Shown in pieces: positions 35,101 through 47,426 of a stretch of DNA of 64,000 bases; position 1 is the stretch's first letter; every line of letters begins with the position of its first letter. The stretch is from Lathyrus oleraceus. Taxonomy: Eukaryota; Streptophyta; Magnoliopsida; Fabales; Fabaceae. The stretch is taken from positions 225,014,539 to 225,078,538 of the forward strand of contig NC_066581.1 of NCBI RefSeq assembly GCF_024323335.1. Reading direction: 5' to 3'. The translations under genes were made by a program, and so were the position numbers. The notes beneath the pieces are model-generated. The model made no database searches. It saw only the letters and a list, made by a program, of their open reading frames with translations, and was not told the DNA's origin.

Positions 35101-36827
35101 CACGATCTGATCACACTTGAGAAGGTTGCAGGGAGTGGTTAGCAATGGTGCAGTGCTTTGGATCTTGGAGTTCTTGAATCTCCAAACAGTTGAGATTCAA
35201 ACTCAATTTTCAGATTGAAAATTATCAGGTTTTCCTTTAGAATGAGAGGGTTTCAATTAGGGGGCAAAGCTGGTGCGCAAGGTGTGTTTGAATTGAGCTT
35301 CAAGGGCCTGTATTTATAGCATTTGGGATTGATAATTGCACACTTGAAAAATTGCTAAATTTGGCAATGTGATGCACAAGCTTGCATGGGCGTGTACAGG
35401 CCCATGAAGCAATCCATTTTGATCCAATTGCAACTGTACTGAAGTTCAAATGATGCTTGATTGGCAAGGCAATGTGAAATGGAGTTTTGGACATTTGATT
35501 TCCTCCAATGGTGCATCTCTGTTAAAGTCATGCACAACCCTAGCAAACTTCATCCAAAATGCATGAACTTGTGTTCTTTGGAAAGCTTGGATCAAGGGGA
35601 ACAAGTTTTATGTTGAACACTTTTTAATTTGGAGCTTGTACCATGGTGAATTTGAAGGTGGAAGTTTGGAAATTCCAACATGTTGAAAATTTTTCTAAGT
35701 GTCAAGCCATATATCTCAATATTTCATCTTGCTTAACTTTTTATGTGAGTTTCAAATGAGAAAAGTGTATTCATCAAATTTGTAGCTATTTAAACGACCT
35801 TCAAAATAGTCACCAATTTCATGTCATTTGGATTTAGAATGATAGAGTTATGCATTTTTGAAGTTTGGAAAAATCACGTGTTCAATGGTATAGGTCAAAA
35901 ATGACCTATAATGTATCCTCATATCACATGCTCATAAAAGTTGAATTAGCTCTCCCTCCAAACATAAAAGTTTAATTAGACATCTTGAATTTGATTGTGA
36001 AACTTGGAAATCTTTCATCTTATAAAAATTGAGCAAGTTATGGCCTTGGGAAGTTGACTTTCAAATTAGGGTTTAGACAAAATGACCTATAATGTTTCAA
36101 CATAGAAAATGATTTTCCAAGAAAAACTAGATCTAGGTATCAACATGAAATTTATTTGGAATGTCATTTAGAGTAACTTTGCTCTTGGAATCATTTTCAT
36201 ATGGTGAATATTGTAGGATATAGGGTCTAGGGAGACCCAGTTTTGATTAGATGAATTCATCTGGCCAACCACCATCAACCAACTTGCTAACCTTCAATTC
36301 TCTTGACTTTTATGCTCATGGTAGATCATATATGCATAATATGATGAATTTTGAAGTGTCCCTTGATAAATTTGATCAATTGGTGAGATGGCTTGTTGGA
36401 GAAGTTACTCAAGATACCCAGTCAAACTAGGGTTTCCAAGGCAAATCACCTCCAAACTCTTGAAGAAAACTTGATCAATATAACATGTAGGAATCAATGG
36501 AACTCATATATGATTCTTTGATACATTTTGCATCAATTCATGGTTATGCTCTTTGTCATGAGGGCCTCTAACCCTATATATGAACTTGATAAATCAATGT
36601 CATCATGCCCTACCTACAAAAGAGTTAGGCAAATGCAAAGACATATTTTTGGTATTTTGGTTAGTAAAATGATAATATACAAGTATGATACAATCACATG
36701 GTGCTTGGTGATCTCTCCCAAAATAATCCCAATGAAAAAGGAAGGAGGATGCCAAGGTGTGATCCCAATGCTAATGCATATAATGAAATTGCATGAGGGA
36801 TCTTAGGGTCAAAATTGGGGTCTTACA
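32137..36827 (-). repeat. Ogre-2 5' LTR (about 4.7 kb)
   Basis: Runs from TGTAAGACCCCAATTTTG (36827) to the end CCGCTACA (32137) on minus. At 4691 bases it is in the long range typical of Ogre. It contains TACGTA (32491-32496), the CCTAGG hairpin (32349-32364), a PBS-like 9-mer (32193-32201), TATAAATA on minus (35311-35318) and a TGTACA-centred palindrome (35385-35406). The outer 3.5 kb also exists as inverted arm 1. Confidence 0.83.
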
Positions 36828-37320
36828 CGGATATCCGATGGAACCCTTAAAATGCACAAAGTATTTGGGTAATAAGCTCAACAAGATTAGAGACTTGTCA
36901 TCATATTCAATCTTCACTTCAGTATTCTTAATATCATCAACAATCTTGTGAAATTATGTCAATTGTTTCACTGTGGATTTTTTCTCTACCATTCGAAATT
37001 AATGGAGTTGTTATTTTATACATAACTTGCAAGAAAAAGACTCAGTCATATACAATGATTCAAGTTTGTCCCATATCAAAGTTGTAGTCTTCTCTCTGGA
37101 GACTTACCTTATAACTTTATCTCCAAGGCACAAGATAATAACACTTATGACATAACCGTAATCTCGGTCTTCTCGGATTGTGTTAGGCGTGCACCTCTTG
37201 AGTTAAGATTTCTTATATCTTGACTTTCGACTACCCAAAATCATTGTCACCGAAAATTTTCTCAATCTGACATTTATAACTCATAGTTATCACTTGTAAA
37301 TAATTCCCCATATGTCCCCA
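36828..37320 (-). pseudogene. Ty1/copia gag remnant
   Basis: On minus, out-of-frame pieces of a copia gag (UBN2-type) can be read: KIFGDNDFG, YYNFDMGQ, then YMTESFSCKLCIKQQ, FHKIVDDIKNTEVKIEYDDKSLILLSLLPKYF. Several frameshifts and stops separate them. The fragment ends at the Ogre-2 LTR boundary, so the rest of the element is lost. Confidence 0.7.
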
Positions 37321-37936
37321 TAGTGGGCGCCACTTGATGTGAGAAACTAGTAAGATAATTCAAAGTAACTAATAAAAATTATTCATAGTTCAAACATACC
37401 AAGAAATTTTATGTGTGGGGGAAAAGAACAATGACAACCAAAATAAATGACCAAATTAACACCATAACCTGCCAAAAGTGAAAGTCAAACCACAACAAGC
37501 TAAAAGAAGATAAAATACAAGAACATAATAACTTGTTTATCCAATTTGATCAAACAATCTACTCTGGAGGAAATTAGCTCTTTGATTCACTCTATTTCCA
37601 AAAGTTGTTACAAGAGATTACAAATGAGTTACAAGATTAAAAAAAATTGAGTTGTCACAAACAAGACTCTATTTATACCCAAGTGTTTCTCAATCTATTC
37701 AACTCTCAATGTATGAATCACACAAACCTAAGGTATTTATAAGTATTTCATAATCTCATTAGATATCTCCAAAGGTTTCGCAAATTCTAAAAGCTTCAAG
37801 GAATTTCAACCCTTACATCTCTAAGTCTACCACTAGAATTCTCAAACTCTTCTCTCTGTCTTTATCTGATAAAGATTTGAAGGTTGTGAAGATAAGAATG
37901 ATATAGATACATATTTATAACAAATGAAACCCAACA
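37321..37936 (-). repeat. Copia remnant: PBS-like site and probable 5' LTR
   Basis: On minus, upstream of the gag remnant, TGGCGCCCACTATGGGG begins at 37332 next to sequence ending GTTTCTCACATCA. That is the expected LTR-PBS arrangement, although I cannot name the tRNA. The LTR would run from TGTTGGGTTTCATTTG (37936) to 37335, about 600 bases. The outer boundary is inferred from TG...CA termini only. Confidence 0.42.
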
Positions 37937-38063
37937 GATCCTTAATGGGTCAAAAACATAAATCACTAATTGTTAGAATAAAAATATTATAAATATCTTA
38001 AATGTATTTTATATTAATTTTAAGTATCTTAGAGTATCTCTAAATTAATATAAAATATTCTAA
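37937..38063. other. Short spacer with AT-rich hairpin
   Basis: Contains a perfect 15-bp inverted repeat, ATTTTATATTAATTT at 38006-38020 and its complement at 38042-38056, separated by 21 bases. It is directly upstream of the copia element at 38064. It could be a MITE remnant or chance in AT-rich DNA. Confidence 0.5.
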
Positions 38064-38215
38064 TGGATAGAATAGAATATTTTGTTATAATTAGTCATAA
38101 TTAGTTTCCTATAATTATGTTGTATCATAATTAGATAGTTGACCAAATGTTACACATTGATGTATATATATTCTATTTAGATCAATGAGAAGGACACGAT
38201 TTCCATTATGTTACA
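38064..38215 (+). repeat. Copia 5' LTR
   Basis: From TGGATAGAATAG to CATTATGTTACA. TATATATA (38163-38170) is a TATA candidate. PBS-like TGATATCAATCC follows directly (38216-38227), a degenerate form of the initiator-Met site TGGTATCAGAGC. Confidence 0.8.
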
Positions 38216-38452
38216 TGATATCAATCCTAACTGATCCCTCTTTCTAAAAAAAATAAAAAATAAAAAGCAAACGTAGAAACGCGTTTCTTCTTCTCCCTCA
38301 TTCTGTCCGCCGCCGCATGCTTCTTCTCCCTCCTTGAAGTCTGTCGCTGCAACAGGACTACCGTACTATGTACCGCCGCCACCGAACACGAGAACCACCA
38401 TATTCTCTTGCCTTCCGCCTTTGTTTGTTCCGCCGCCGTTGCACCTGCGGCC

Positions 38453-41400
38453 ATGTTTGAATCAGACCATTCAGAACACAGTGACGCTGATACCCACAAA
38501 TCTGCCGCCGATACCCATAAATCCGCTGATATTGGTGATTTCGGCCAGCCCAAGAACACCACGTTTCGAGGTTCCAAATCGGAGTTTCATCCTGCACTTG
38601 TCATCTCCAATATTAGGAACCACATTCCTATTATTCTTTATATGGAAAAAGATCAATGTGGTACCTGGGCCGAGCTTTTCCGCATCCATGCTCGCTCAAA
38701 CCTAGTCTTGCATCACACCGTTCCATCTATCGGAAAAGAGCCACCAGCCATTACTGACGCCAACCATGAACAATGGTCCACTCTTGATGCCACCATTCTT
38801 CAGTGGATTTATTCCACTATTTCTACCGATTTGCTGACCACTATTCTAGAACCTAACTCCACTGCAATGGAATCATGAAATCGCTTGGAAGATATTTTTC
38901 AGGACAACCAAAATGCTCGAGTTGTCACTCTTGAGCAAGAGTTTTCTAACACTCGTATGGAGGATTTTCCCAATGTCTCAGCTTACTGTCAGCGTCTTAA
39001 GATGCTTTTTGATCAGTTGAGAAATGCCGGCTCCCCTGTCAAGAATCGTCATCTGGTCCTTCATCTGATCTCTGGTCTCCCAGAAGCTCACCACAGTGTT
39101 GCTACTTTGATTCGCCAGAGCAACCCTATTCCGGAATTCTATCAGGCTCATTTCATGCTCACTTTGGAAGAAGTCAGTATGGCTAAGATGACAAACATAG
39201 GCTCTCATGCTGCTATGCACAACACTCAGCCGGAACCTACTGAAGACACCTCTCAGCGTGGCAACCGCCGCCCCGACAACCGTTCTCGCTACCGTGGCAA
39301 CCAGGATCGCGGAAGGGGATGTGGTAACCGTAGTGCACCTCAGTCTGGAGCTCCCAGCACTCCCTCACCTTGGTCCTCTCCTCCTTGGAAACAGCAACAG
39401 CAGTACCCAACCTGGCAACCATGGGGTTGGACTCCACCACCATGGACTATGCCACCGTGTTTGTATCCCACCTCTCAGTGGACACGCCCTGCCGGTCCTC
39501 CTAAGCAGCCAGGCATTCTAGAACAACGTCCTCAGGTGTATGCAACCTCTACCTCATCTCAGATACCGACATACATTGAGATCGCAATGCACACCATATC
39601 ACTCCACACTCCTGACAATCAGTGGTACATGGACACGGGCGCAACATCTCACACAGCCGCATCACAAGGTAATCTCTCGTCTTATTTTCCAGTAAGTAAT
39701 TCAAATCAGAAAGTCATTGTATGCAGTGGCCATGGAATTCCAATTCACAGCACCAGACACATACAAATAACCACATCTCACCAACCCCTTCACCTTAACC
39801 ATGTCCTGCATGCCCCGAAAATTATTAAAATTTTAATTTATGTGAGACGACTCACCACTGACAATAATGTTTCTGTTTCCTTTGATCCTTTTGGTTTTAC
39901 TATCTCTGATTTTCAGACGGGGATCACCCTTCTCAGATGTGACAGTCATGGAGATCTTTATCCAGTTACCACTCCTCCCAGTTTTACCGGTCTCACATCC
40001 AGTCTTTGGCATAGTCGTCTTGGTCATCCTGGCGTGTCTATTTTGAATTCCCTTTGCAAAAATAAGTTCATATGTTATGAACCTTTTAATTCTTCTGTCG
40101 TTTGTGACTATTAAGTTTTAGGCAAATAGGTTAAATTGCCATTTTTTGATTCTCAAACTACGACTTTGATGCCTTTTGACATTTTACATAGTGATTTATG
40201 GATGTCTCCAATATTAAGTTCTGCTGGTCATAAATATTATGTATTATTCTTAGATGATTTTACAAACTTCTTGTGGACTTTTCCTATTAGTAGAAAATCT
40301 CATGTGTTTGAAACGTTCAAGTCACTTACTCAACTCATTCAAACTCAATTTTTGCAAAATGTTAAAACTTTTCAATGTGACAATGGTGGTGAATATAATA
40401 ATGAGATTTTTCAAAAATATTGCACTGATCATGGTCTAGTTTTTCGTTTCTCTTGTCCCCACACATCCTCACAAAATGGGAAAGTGGAACGCAAAATAAG
40501 AACCATTAATAATATGATACGCACTATGCTAGCTCATTATTATGTTCCCCCCTCGTTTTGTCATCATGCTCTCCACATGGCAACTTACTTGTTAAATATT
40601 ATTCCCTGTAAAACACTTCATAATCAGATATCAACACAACTCATGCATCTTCGTGATCCCACCTACACACATCTCAGAGTCTTTGGTTGTCTATGTTATC
40701 CATTATTCCCGTCATCTACCATTCATAAGTTACAACCCCGCTCTACTCCGTGTGTCTTCTTGGGTTATCCGCCGAATCATAGAGGTTATAAGTGTTTTGA
40801 TTTGTCTAATAGAAAATTAATAATTTCGAGGCATGTTATCTTTGATGAAACTCAATTTCCCTTCACCTAGATACACTCCCCTTCACCTCACTCTTATCAA
40901 TTCCTAGATGATGACCTTCACCCCTACCTTATACATCAGTGGCAAAATCAAATTTCACCATCTGTTGCACATAACCATCCAACACCCACAATCCCAATTG
41001 ACCAACCACTACCCTCAATAAACCAACAATCATCATCTCCTACATCTTCGATCAACACACCCATTACAATAAACTCTCCATCACCACCATCAATTCAACT
41101 GTATCCACCTCCACCTACACGAAGCATGAAAGGCATTGTCAAACCCCGCATGATATTTAACTTATCAATCTCTCACTATAACCACACCATCTCTCCATAC
41201 CTAAAAACCCCAAACTAGCCTTATCAGACCCGAATTGGAAATCCGCAATGCAATATGAATTTGATGCTCTTATTCGAAATAAGACGTGGGATTTAGTTCC
41301 TCGTCCTTGTGATGTTAATCTTATTCGATGTATGTGGATTTTTAGGCATAAGAAAAATTCTGATGCCTCCTTTGAGTCTTATAAGGCTTGTCTTGTAGGT

Positions 41401-42744
41401 GATGGCAAGTCATAGGTTGCAGGTGTGGATTGTGATAAGCCTTTTAGTCCCGTGGTGAAACCCGCTACCATTCGAATAGTGCTTACCATTGCTCTCTCCA
41501 AATCCTGGCCCATTCATCAATTGGATGTCCATAATGCCTTTTTACATGGTGATCTTCATGAGACTGTTTACACGCATCAACCATTGGGTTTCCGCGACCT
41601 CCGACATCTAGATTATGTATGTCGGTTAAAGAAGTCATTGTATGGTCTCAAGCAAGCGCCTAGGGCATGGTACCAATGTTTTGTTGACTATGTCGCCACC
41701 ATTGGCTTTCTCCATAGCACATCAGACCACTCCCTCTTCATATATCGACAATGTTTAGACATGGCCTACATTCTGTTGTATGTAGACGACATCATCCTCA
41801 TCACCTCCACTCAGGTCCTCCGCCAATCAATTATGTCACTCTTAGCATCTGAGTTTGCAATGAAGGATTTGGGCCCTCTGAGTTACTTTTTGGGTATTGC
41901 AGTATCTCGTCATCCTTATGGCATATTTCTCAGTCAAAGTACTAATGCATCAGAGATCATTGAACGTGCTGGCATGGCGTCCTGTAAACCATCAGCCACT
42001 CCTGTTGACACCAAGCAGAAACTCAGCACCTCCTCTGGTACTTCTTATGAGGATCCCTCCTTGTATCGGAGTCTTGCAGGGGCCCTATAGTATCTCACCT
42101 TCACTCGACCTGATATATCATATGTTGTTCAACAAGTTTGTCTTCACATGCATGCCCCTCGCACGGAACACGTGCTCGCGCTTAAGTGCATTTTGCGCTA
42201 TGTTCAGGGCACCTTACATTTTGGACTACACTTATCCCCATCTCCCATTACAAATCTCATCTCATACACTGACGTCAATTGGGGTGGGTGTCCTGACACC
42301 AGACGTTCTACATCTGGGTATTGTGTTTTTCTAGGTGACAACCTTATTTCTTGGTCTTCCAAAAGGCAACCAACTCTCTCCCGTTCCAGTGCTGAAGCCG
42401 AATATAGGGGGGTTGCCAATGTTGTCTCTGAATCGTGTTGGATTCGCAATCTTCTCCTGGAACTCCATTTTCCTATTCCTCATGCCACTTTGGTGTATTG
42501 TGACAATGTTAATGCCATCTATCTATCTGGTAATCCTGGGCAGCACCAGCGTACTAAGCATATTGAGACGGACATTCATTTTGTTCGGGAAAAGTTAGCT
42601 CGTGGTCAGGCTCGCGTCCTTCATGTTCCCTCAAGACATCAGATCGCAGACATCTTCACCAAAGGACTTCCTCGCATTCTCTTTGATGATTTTCGGATCA
42701 GTCTAAGCGTCTGTGAACCTCCCGCTTCGACTATAGAGGTGTGA
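38453..42744 (+). pseudogene. Copia gag-pol polyprotein with multiple stops
   Basis: Gag begins about MFESDHSEHSD (38453). The protease motif is WYMDTGATSHT, followed by the pre-integrase block SLWHSRLGHPG. Integrase has DILHSDLW, FQCDNGGEYNN and NGKVERKIRTIN (the D, D and E of the catalytic triad) and ends near 40870. RT has [29 protein letters not shown] and [10 protein letters not shown]; RNase H has SRSSAEAEYRG and QRTKHIETDIHF; the end is STIEV at 42744. Stops: TGA 38876 (Trp position), TAA 40112 and a following TAG, TAG 40868, a stop near 41215, TAG 41413 and TAG 42088 (Gln position). The RT half is in a different frame from the integrase half. No clear CCHC knuckle is visible in gag. 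Confidence 0.88.
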
Positions 42745-42892
42745 TAGAATAGAATATTTTATTATAATTAGTCATAATTAGTTTCCTATAATTATGTTGT
42801 ATCATAATTAGATAGTTGACCAAATGTTACACATTGATGTATATATATTCTATTCATATCAATGAGAAGGACACGATTTCCATTATCTTACA
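42742..42892 (+). repeat. Copia 3' LTR
   Basis: TGATAGAATAG to CATTATCTTACA, nearly identical to the 5' LTR. Its start overlaps the last codon of the polyprotein frame. The polypurine tract before it (TAGAGGTG) is weak. Confidence 0.8.
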
Positions 42893-43181
42893 CTAACATC
42901 AATGAAAGTATCCATGAATGAACCGACTAAACTCAATACTCGAAAATCATCCAGATCAAACTTGTCGCCCGTCAGACCTTCCTCTATGGCTCTCTGATTT
43001 TTTGGCAATCTCGAAACATGTTTTATTTCTATTTACCACTCAATGGTTTAAAGGCATACTTATACGGAAGTGTTTCTCAACTCTTAGATAACCTTTAAAA
43101 AATACCAAACTCTTAAAACAATAAGCCCTAAAATATTTTCTCTGTCTCTCTAGAAATTAGCATATATAGTTCAATGGCAAT
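42893..43181. other. Intergenic, nothing recognised
   Basis: About 290 bases of AT-rich sequence between the copia 3' LTR and the LINE fragment; no coding or structural signal seen. Confidence 0.5.
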
Positions 43182-43483
43182 GACTTGGAGAAGGCGTATG
43201 ATAAAGTGCTTAGAGAGATTTTGTGGAAATCTATAGAGAATAAAGGAGACGGGATTTCCTATATTCGAGTTATCCAATATATGTATGAAAGGATATCGAC
43301 TAGTGTGTGGACACATGGGGGAGAGACTGACAATTTCCCATTACAATAGATTTGCACCAAGGTTCAACCCTAACTCCCTACCTTTTTACTTTAATTTTGG
43401 ATGTACTTATGGAGGACAACCAAGAGCTAACATCGAGATACATGCTTTTTGTAGATGATATATGGATGCATGCTTTAAAGGAA
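43182..43483 (+). pseudogene. LINE (non-LTR) reverse transcriptase fragment
   Basis: Reads DLEKAYDKVLREILWKSIE, then IRVIQYMYE, then HQGSTLTPYLFTLILDVLMED and MLFVDDI. This matches the palm of plant L1-type RT (DLEKAYD..., QGS.L.PYLF, FADD/FVDD). A stop (TAG) lies between the two halves near 43349. About 300 bases survive, with no endonuclease or poly-A tail identified. Confidence 0.75.
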
Positions 43484-44975
43484 ATTCACTTTAAATATAG
43501 TTTAGATCTCAAAAATGTGCCAAAAAATGTGTGCCTCGCGCATAAAGCAGTGGTGAAAATGTTCGAGGCTTTTGTCTCACGTGAGAGATCTCTTTTTTTT
43601 CAAACAATTTAGTAAAAGTTATTGACCTCTGCAAAAAATAGTCCAACAAAATAACCCTGAAACATATTGTATAGGTAAAAAAGACTTTGAAATAGCAAGA
43701 GTTATTGACTCCCATAAAATAAGTGGGTGAATAATCTCTATTAAATAATTGAAAAATGAAAAAAAAAATCTCTCATAGTAGACCGCACAACACTATGTTA
43801 GAGAATCAATTTTTCTTAAGCCTCGTGAAAAATTTGTGAGACTTATGCACGAAGCATGTCCCAAAAAGATTGCATCAATTTTTTCACAAAAACACATACT
43901 CCCCACACACCAATAACATTTAATCATAATAATAATGTGTTAAAAAATTGTTTGACAATGATGTAATAAGCCAATGCAAACATTATTGTAAACATGGAAA
44001 GCCATTTATGCTGAAATACTAGTAATTGTTAATGAAGTGAAAAACAAAGTTGAATGGCATTGGAAATATCACATAGCATAACATAACAAAGCCAGGAGAC
44101 AAAAGACCCCACGGACATATCAATAACTATGAGTGATTTTGAGTGCTAGTACTATATTAATAAATGAAAGACACATTTCAAGTAAATTTTGATTATTTTA
44201 AACAAAAAATTAGGGCTACTAAAACGAACTCGGTCCAGACGTTTCAGATCTGTTTTATCTGCATTATTTTTAGGACCGATCAAATTTTTTGACCTATCGC
44301 TCTTGATTTTTAGATCGGATCAAGATTTTATGTTTGCACTTTCAATAATGTGAAGATGGCTTTGCTGCTCTACAATAAATTAAAAGACAGGAGAAGTTTT
44401 GGTTGTTGAGTATGGAGTGATTATGAATTCTATAATAATAAATATTTGTTTTAGGTGGAAGGTGCAACTGCAAGATGTTTGGTAAGTTAGGCAAAGTGAA
44501 TAGGTGAACCAATTAATTGCACCCATGTATTATTTAATAAATTCTTCATAACACATCATTCATTTTCAGATAACTCTCGCTTTCTTTTCTTCTTTACACA
44601 ACCACACCATAAAGATACACGTAACACAGCTTGCTTATGCTACAGTTTCTGACTTTAATACAAAATCCATGGGACCCTTTGGGGTGATTCTCACACACAC
44701 ATCTATGTTTCTTTTTTTTCTAAGCTTTTATTGTTTCTGATTTGTTCAATTATTGACATTGTTGTGTAAATCTTACCCACGTGGCCTGTGTTTTCTTTTA
44801 TCTCCTAGATCTCAGCTGGTTAGTCAAAATTTCATACTGCTATTAAATTAATGGTTTTAACTTAGGAGAAAGCTTAACGAGTGCCCCATTTACCCTCATT
44901 AAATGATTAAATTTTCTCTTTTTTTTTTAATAAAAAATTAAAAATATATAAGTTTAAATTTGTAATTCTCATCAT
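43484..44975. other. AT-rich intergenic region, nothing recognised
   Basis: About 1.5 kb with A/T runs and no supported gene, RNA or transposon terminus. Confidence 0.5.
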
Positions 44976-46497
44976 ATAGTATAGTTTTAGTTAAAGAGAT
45001 AGTATGTATTAAAGTATAAGAGAGCGAGAAACATTTGATTAAATTGTGTGCTTAAAAGGAATTACAGTTATATAGAGAGATTACATCTAATTATATGATA
45101 TAATCGATATGAGACTATTTTATATACAAATATTTTTAATATTCTCCTTCAAACTATATAATGTATGTCATATGAGTCGAGTTTGTTACAAATCTAATCC
45201 ATTTGAGAACCGCTAAGAGACTTTGTAAATATATCAGTTAATTGATTTTTGGATTTTACGGAACTTGTGGTGATTTCTTCTGATAGTATCTTGTCTCTTA
45301 CATAATGATTGTTTATTTCTATGTGTTTGGTCAGGTCATGAAAAGTCAAATTAGATGCAATGTGGAGTGTTGTTTAATTATCGCATACGAGTTTTGTGTT
45401 CTGAAGATCTCATATCCTAAGTTCTGAGAGTAAATTTTTCAACCATCCAAAGCTCCTTCGAGGTTGCTACCATAACACAGTATTCAGCTTCAGCACTAGA
45501 TAGTGCAACTGTATTTTATTTCTTACTTCTCCAAGAGATCATATTACCTCCAATCATAACACAATATTCGGATGTGGATCTTCTATTTGACAGTGATCTG
45601 ACCACTCTACATATGAATAACAAATGATTTTAGCATCATCTTTATCTTCATATAGTAGTCATCTTCCAGGTGCATTCTTTATATATATAAGAATTCGAAT
45701 GAATGCATTCCAATGACTATCACAAGGAATGTTTAGAAACTGACTCATAATGCTCATCACAAATGTAATATCTGATATGGTGACTGTAAGATAGTTGAGT
45801 CTTCCAACAAGCCGTCAATATCTTCCCGGGTCTTTCAATGATTCAGTAGATGCCCCAATTAGTCTATCACACAGGATAAGAGGAACCTTAATAAATGTGG
45901 CAGAATTTGTGTCTTCCATGAGAGTTTATGACTTGAAACGGAAAATTGAGTACAGATTTGAAAAGAGGACAGAATAGAGGCGCCAACGATGGAAACCGTG
46001 ACGGGAGGGGTTACTGAACGCGTTGTCATGCATTGCTGGAGCGGGGGGCGTGAAATCCACGCGTGGAAGGAGAAGTGGCGCGTGAGAAGGTGGGTGGCGG
46101 TGAGATTTTGAGGACTCATCGATTTGGAAGAGGCGATTCTGACGGTATAGGTATCTCACTGGAAGGACGCTGGGAGCAACAACGTTAGTGGTGCAGTGCC
46201 AATTGTGGCCGGAAAAACGACATTATGGTGGTGACCAGAATGAGTCATCCAAAAAGTTTTTTCGCCGGAAGACACTGGTCAACCGGATAAAGCACAGGGA
46301 ATAGTTGAATCTCAACAAACTCTATTACCGTATTTAAGTATAAGAGAGTGAGAAACGTTTGAATAAATCGTGTGTTTAAAAAACACTAAAGAGACTCTAT
46401 TATATATAAAAAAATATTATAATTAATTAAATGATATAGTGAATGTGAGACTATATGGTATAATTTTAACTAAAGATAAAGAGATTAGAATAGTACG
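44976..46497 (-). mobile_element. Internally deleted Ty1/copia element
   Basis: Copies of an AT-rich LTR-like sequence (core 45014-45117 and 46334-46456, sharing AAGTATAAGAGAG.GAGAAAC) flank a short interior on minus. The interior holds only the C-terminal RT/RNase H region (45128-45930) and about 400 bases of 5' untranslated-like sequence (45931-46330). gag, protease, integrase and most of RT are missing. Exact LTR ends are uncertain. Confidence 0.55.
45128..45930 (-). pseudogene. Copia RT C-terminus and RNase H remnant
   Basis: On minus, decayed frames read GRLNYLTVTISDITFVMSIMSQFL, then CDSHWNAFIRILIYIKNAPG, then LSSAEAEYCVMVATS, LTKHIEINNHYVRDKI and NQLTDIFTKSLSG, ending YDIHYIV before the LTR. 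These are the conserved end blocks of copia pol (SSAEAEY is the RNase H motif). Stops and frameshifts are frequent. Confidence 0.75.
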
Positions 46498-47037
46498 CAA
46501 CAAATTGATTATAAAGAATGTGTAGAGATATTCTAAAATGAGATTTTTTATTCGTGAAAAAGAATATGGGAGTGATGGAAGCAGTATTAAGCTAAACAAG
46601 CGCACATAGTTCAAGTATTTATTAAATTTGAGGGGAGTCTTTACTAGGTCAACACATTATGCACGCTAAAAACAATCACATCATATTTTTACTCAATTTC
46701 ATGATGTTAAATTTATGGGTCATTACACTAATAAGGTGTTCAACTTCAACTCTTTTATATAATTTATAACTTTAACTCGTGCATCACAACTTGTATCCTC
46801 AAGTATGAAACGTTAAGTATGAGATATCTACGTCCTTATCCAACTTCAAAAACCTCCATCTTCTCCCACAAAGTCAAATCAAACTTTAACAATATTGTTA
46901 GAATTTTACATCATATTTGACACATAAGAACAACAACAAAATAATCTTTAATCAATTAAATTGAAATTAAAAAAATTATAAATTGATTAGTAATAATAAT
47001 TTTATATTTATTTTTAGATATCTATCAAAGCTATACT
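46498..47037. other. AT-rich intergenic region, nothing recognised
   Basis: About 540 bases with no supported feature; it ends in ATACT, the target duplication of the next element. Confidence 0.5.
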
Positions 47038-47426
47038 TGTTGAAAATATAAAATAATATAATTGTAACACAAGAACATAGCATGAAAACTTTAAAATAGA
47101 GAAAAAAAAATTGTGGTTGTTGTCAAATAACAATCAGGAAATAACACTATATAAAAATTGTTACAATACATAATTTATCTTCAACCACTCATAAGTCCTC
47201 AATATACACACACCCTCAAATTAAATATTTAACTATATCTCACAACACTCTAACACAAGAGTATAAGAGAGCAAAATAAGTCGAATACAAACTTAAAATG
47301 CTTTTGACTAGTATTTTTTGTAATAAATAACTTTAATCCTTTATATAGCATTTGATTTTCACTTTCTTTACAAAACTAAATTATATGAGACTTGTTCAAT
47401 ATGTATATTTTCAACCAACCCCAACA
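47038..47426 (-). repeat. 3' LTR of the non-autonomous element
   Basis: Matches 48378-48762 by eye, with substitutions and small indels throughout, so the insertion is not recent. Confidence 0.8.

Larger units (their letters stand above)
26557..36827 (-). mobile_element. Ogre-2, rearranged element with inverted LTR arms
   Basis: On minus: a 5' LTR from 36827 to 32137, PBS, leader and ORF1 remnant to about 30031. The sequence then switches abruptly into a second LTR copy in the opposite orientation (26557 to about 30030). Both ends of the block are LTR starts (TGTAAGAC...) facing outward. The flanks AGTTG and CGGAT do not match, so this is not a simple single insertion. gag, protease and pol are absent. 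Confidence 0.82.
38064..42892 (+). mobile_element. Full-length Ty1/copia element with very short LTRs
   Basis: LTRs of 152 (38064-38215) and 151 bases (42742-42892) flank a gag-protease-integrase-RT-RNase H region in copia order. The LTR copies differ at about four substitutions and one indel by eye. A PBS-like site follows LTR 1. CTAA directly precedes 38064 and directly follows 42892, consistent with a target duplication of 4-5 bases. The element is non-functional because of many stops. Confidence 0.87.

Noticed and set aside
26557..36827. Two complete Ogre elements, head to head
   Set aside because: Only one PBS, leader and ORF1 are present, and arm 1 stops short of an LTR 3' end, so it is one rearranged unit or a truncated second copy.
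36828..37320. The gag remnant as the other half of the copia scrap at 26502
   Set aside because: The scrap is plus-strand RT and this is minus-strand gag, and the flanks do not form a target duplication.
38334..38705. Alternative 123-codon frame at the copia gag start
   Set aside because: The gag frame from 38453 continues into recognised gag and protease motifs; this other frame does not.
45795..46159. Open frames on both strands near 46 kb
   Set aside because: They overlap decayed copia pol and the 5' untranslated-like region of the deleted copia element; no conserved product.
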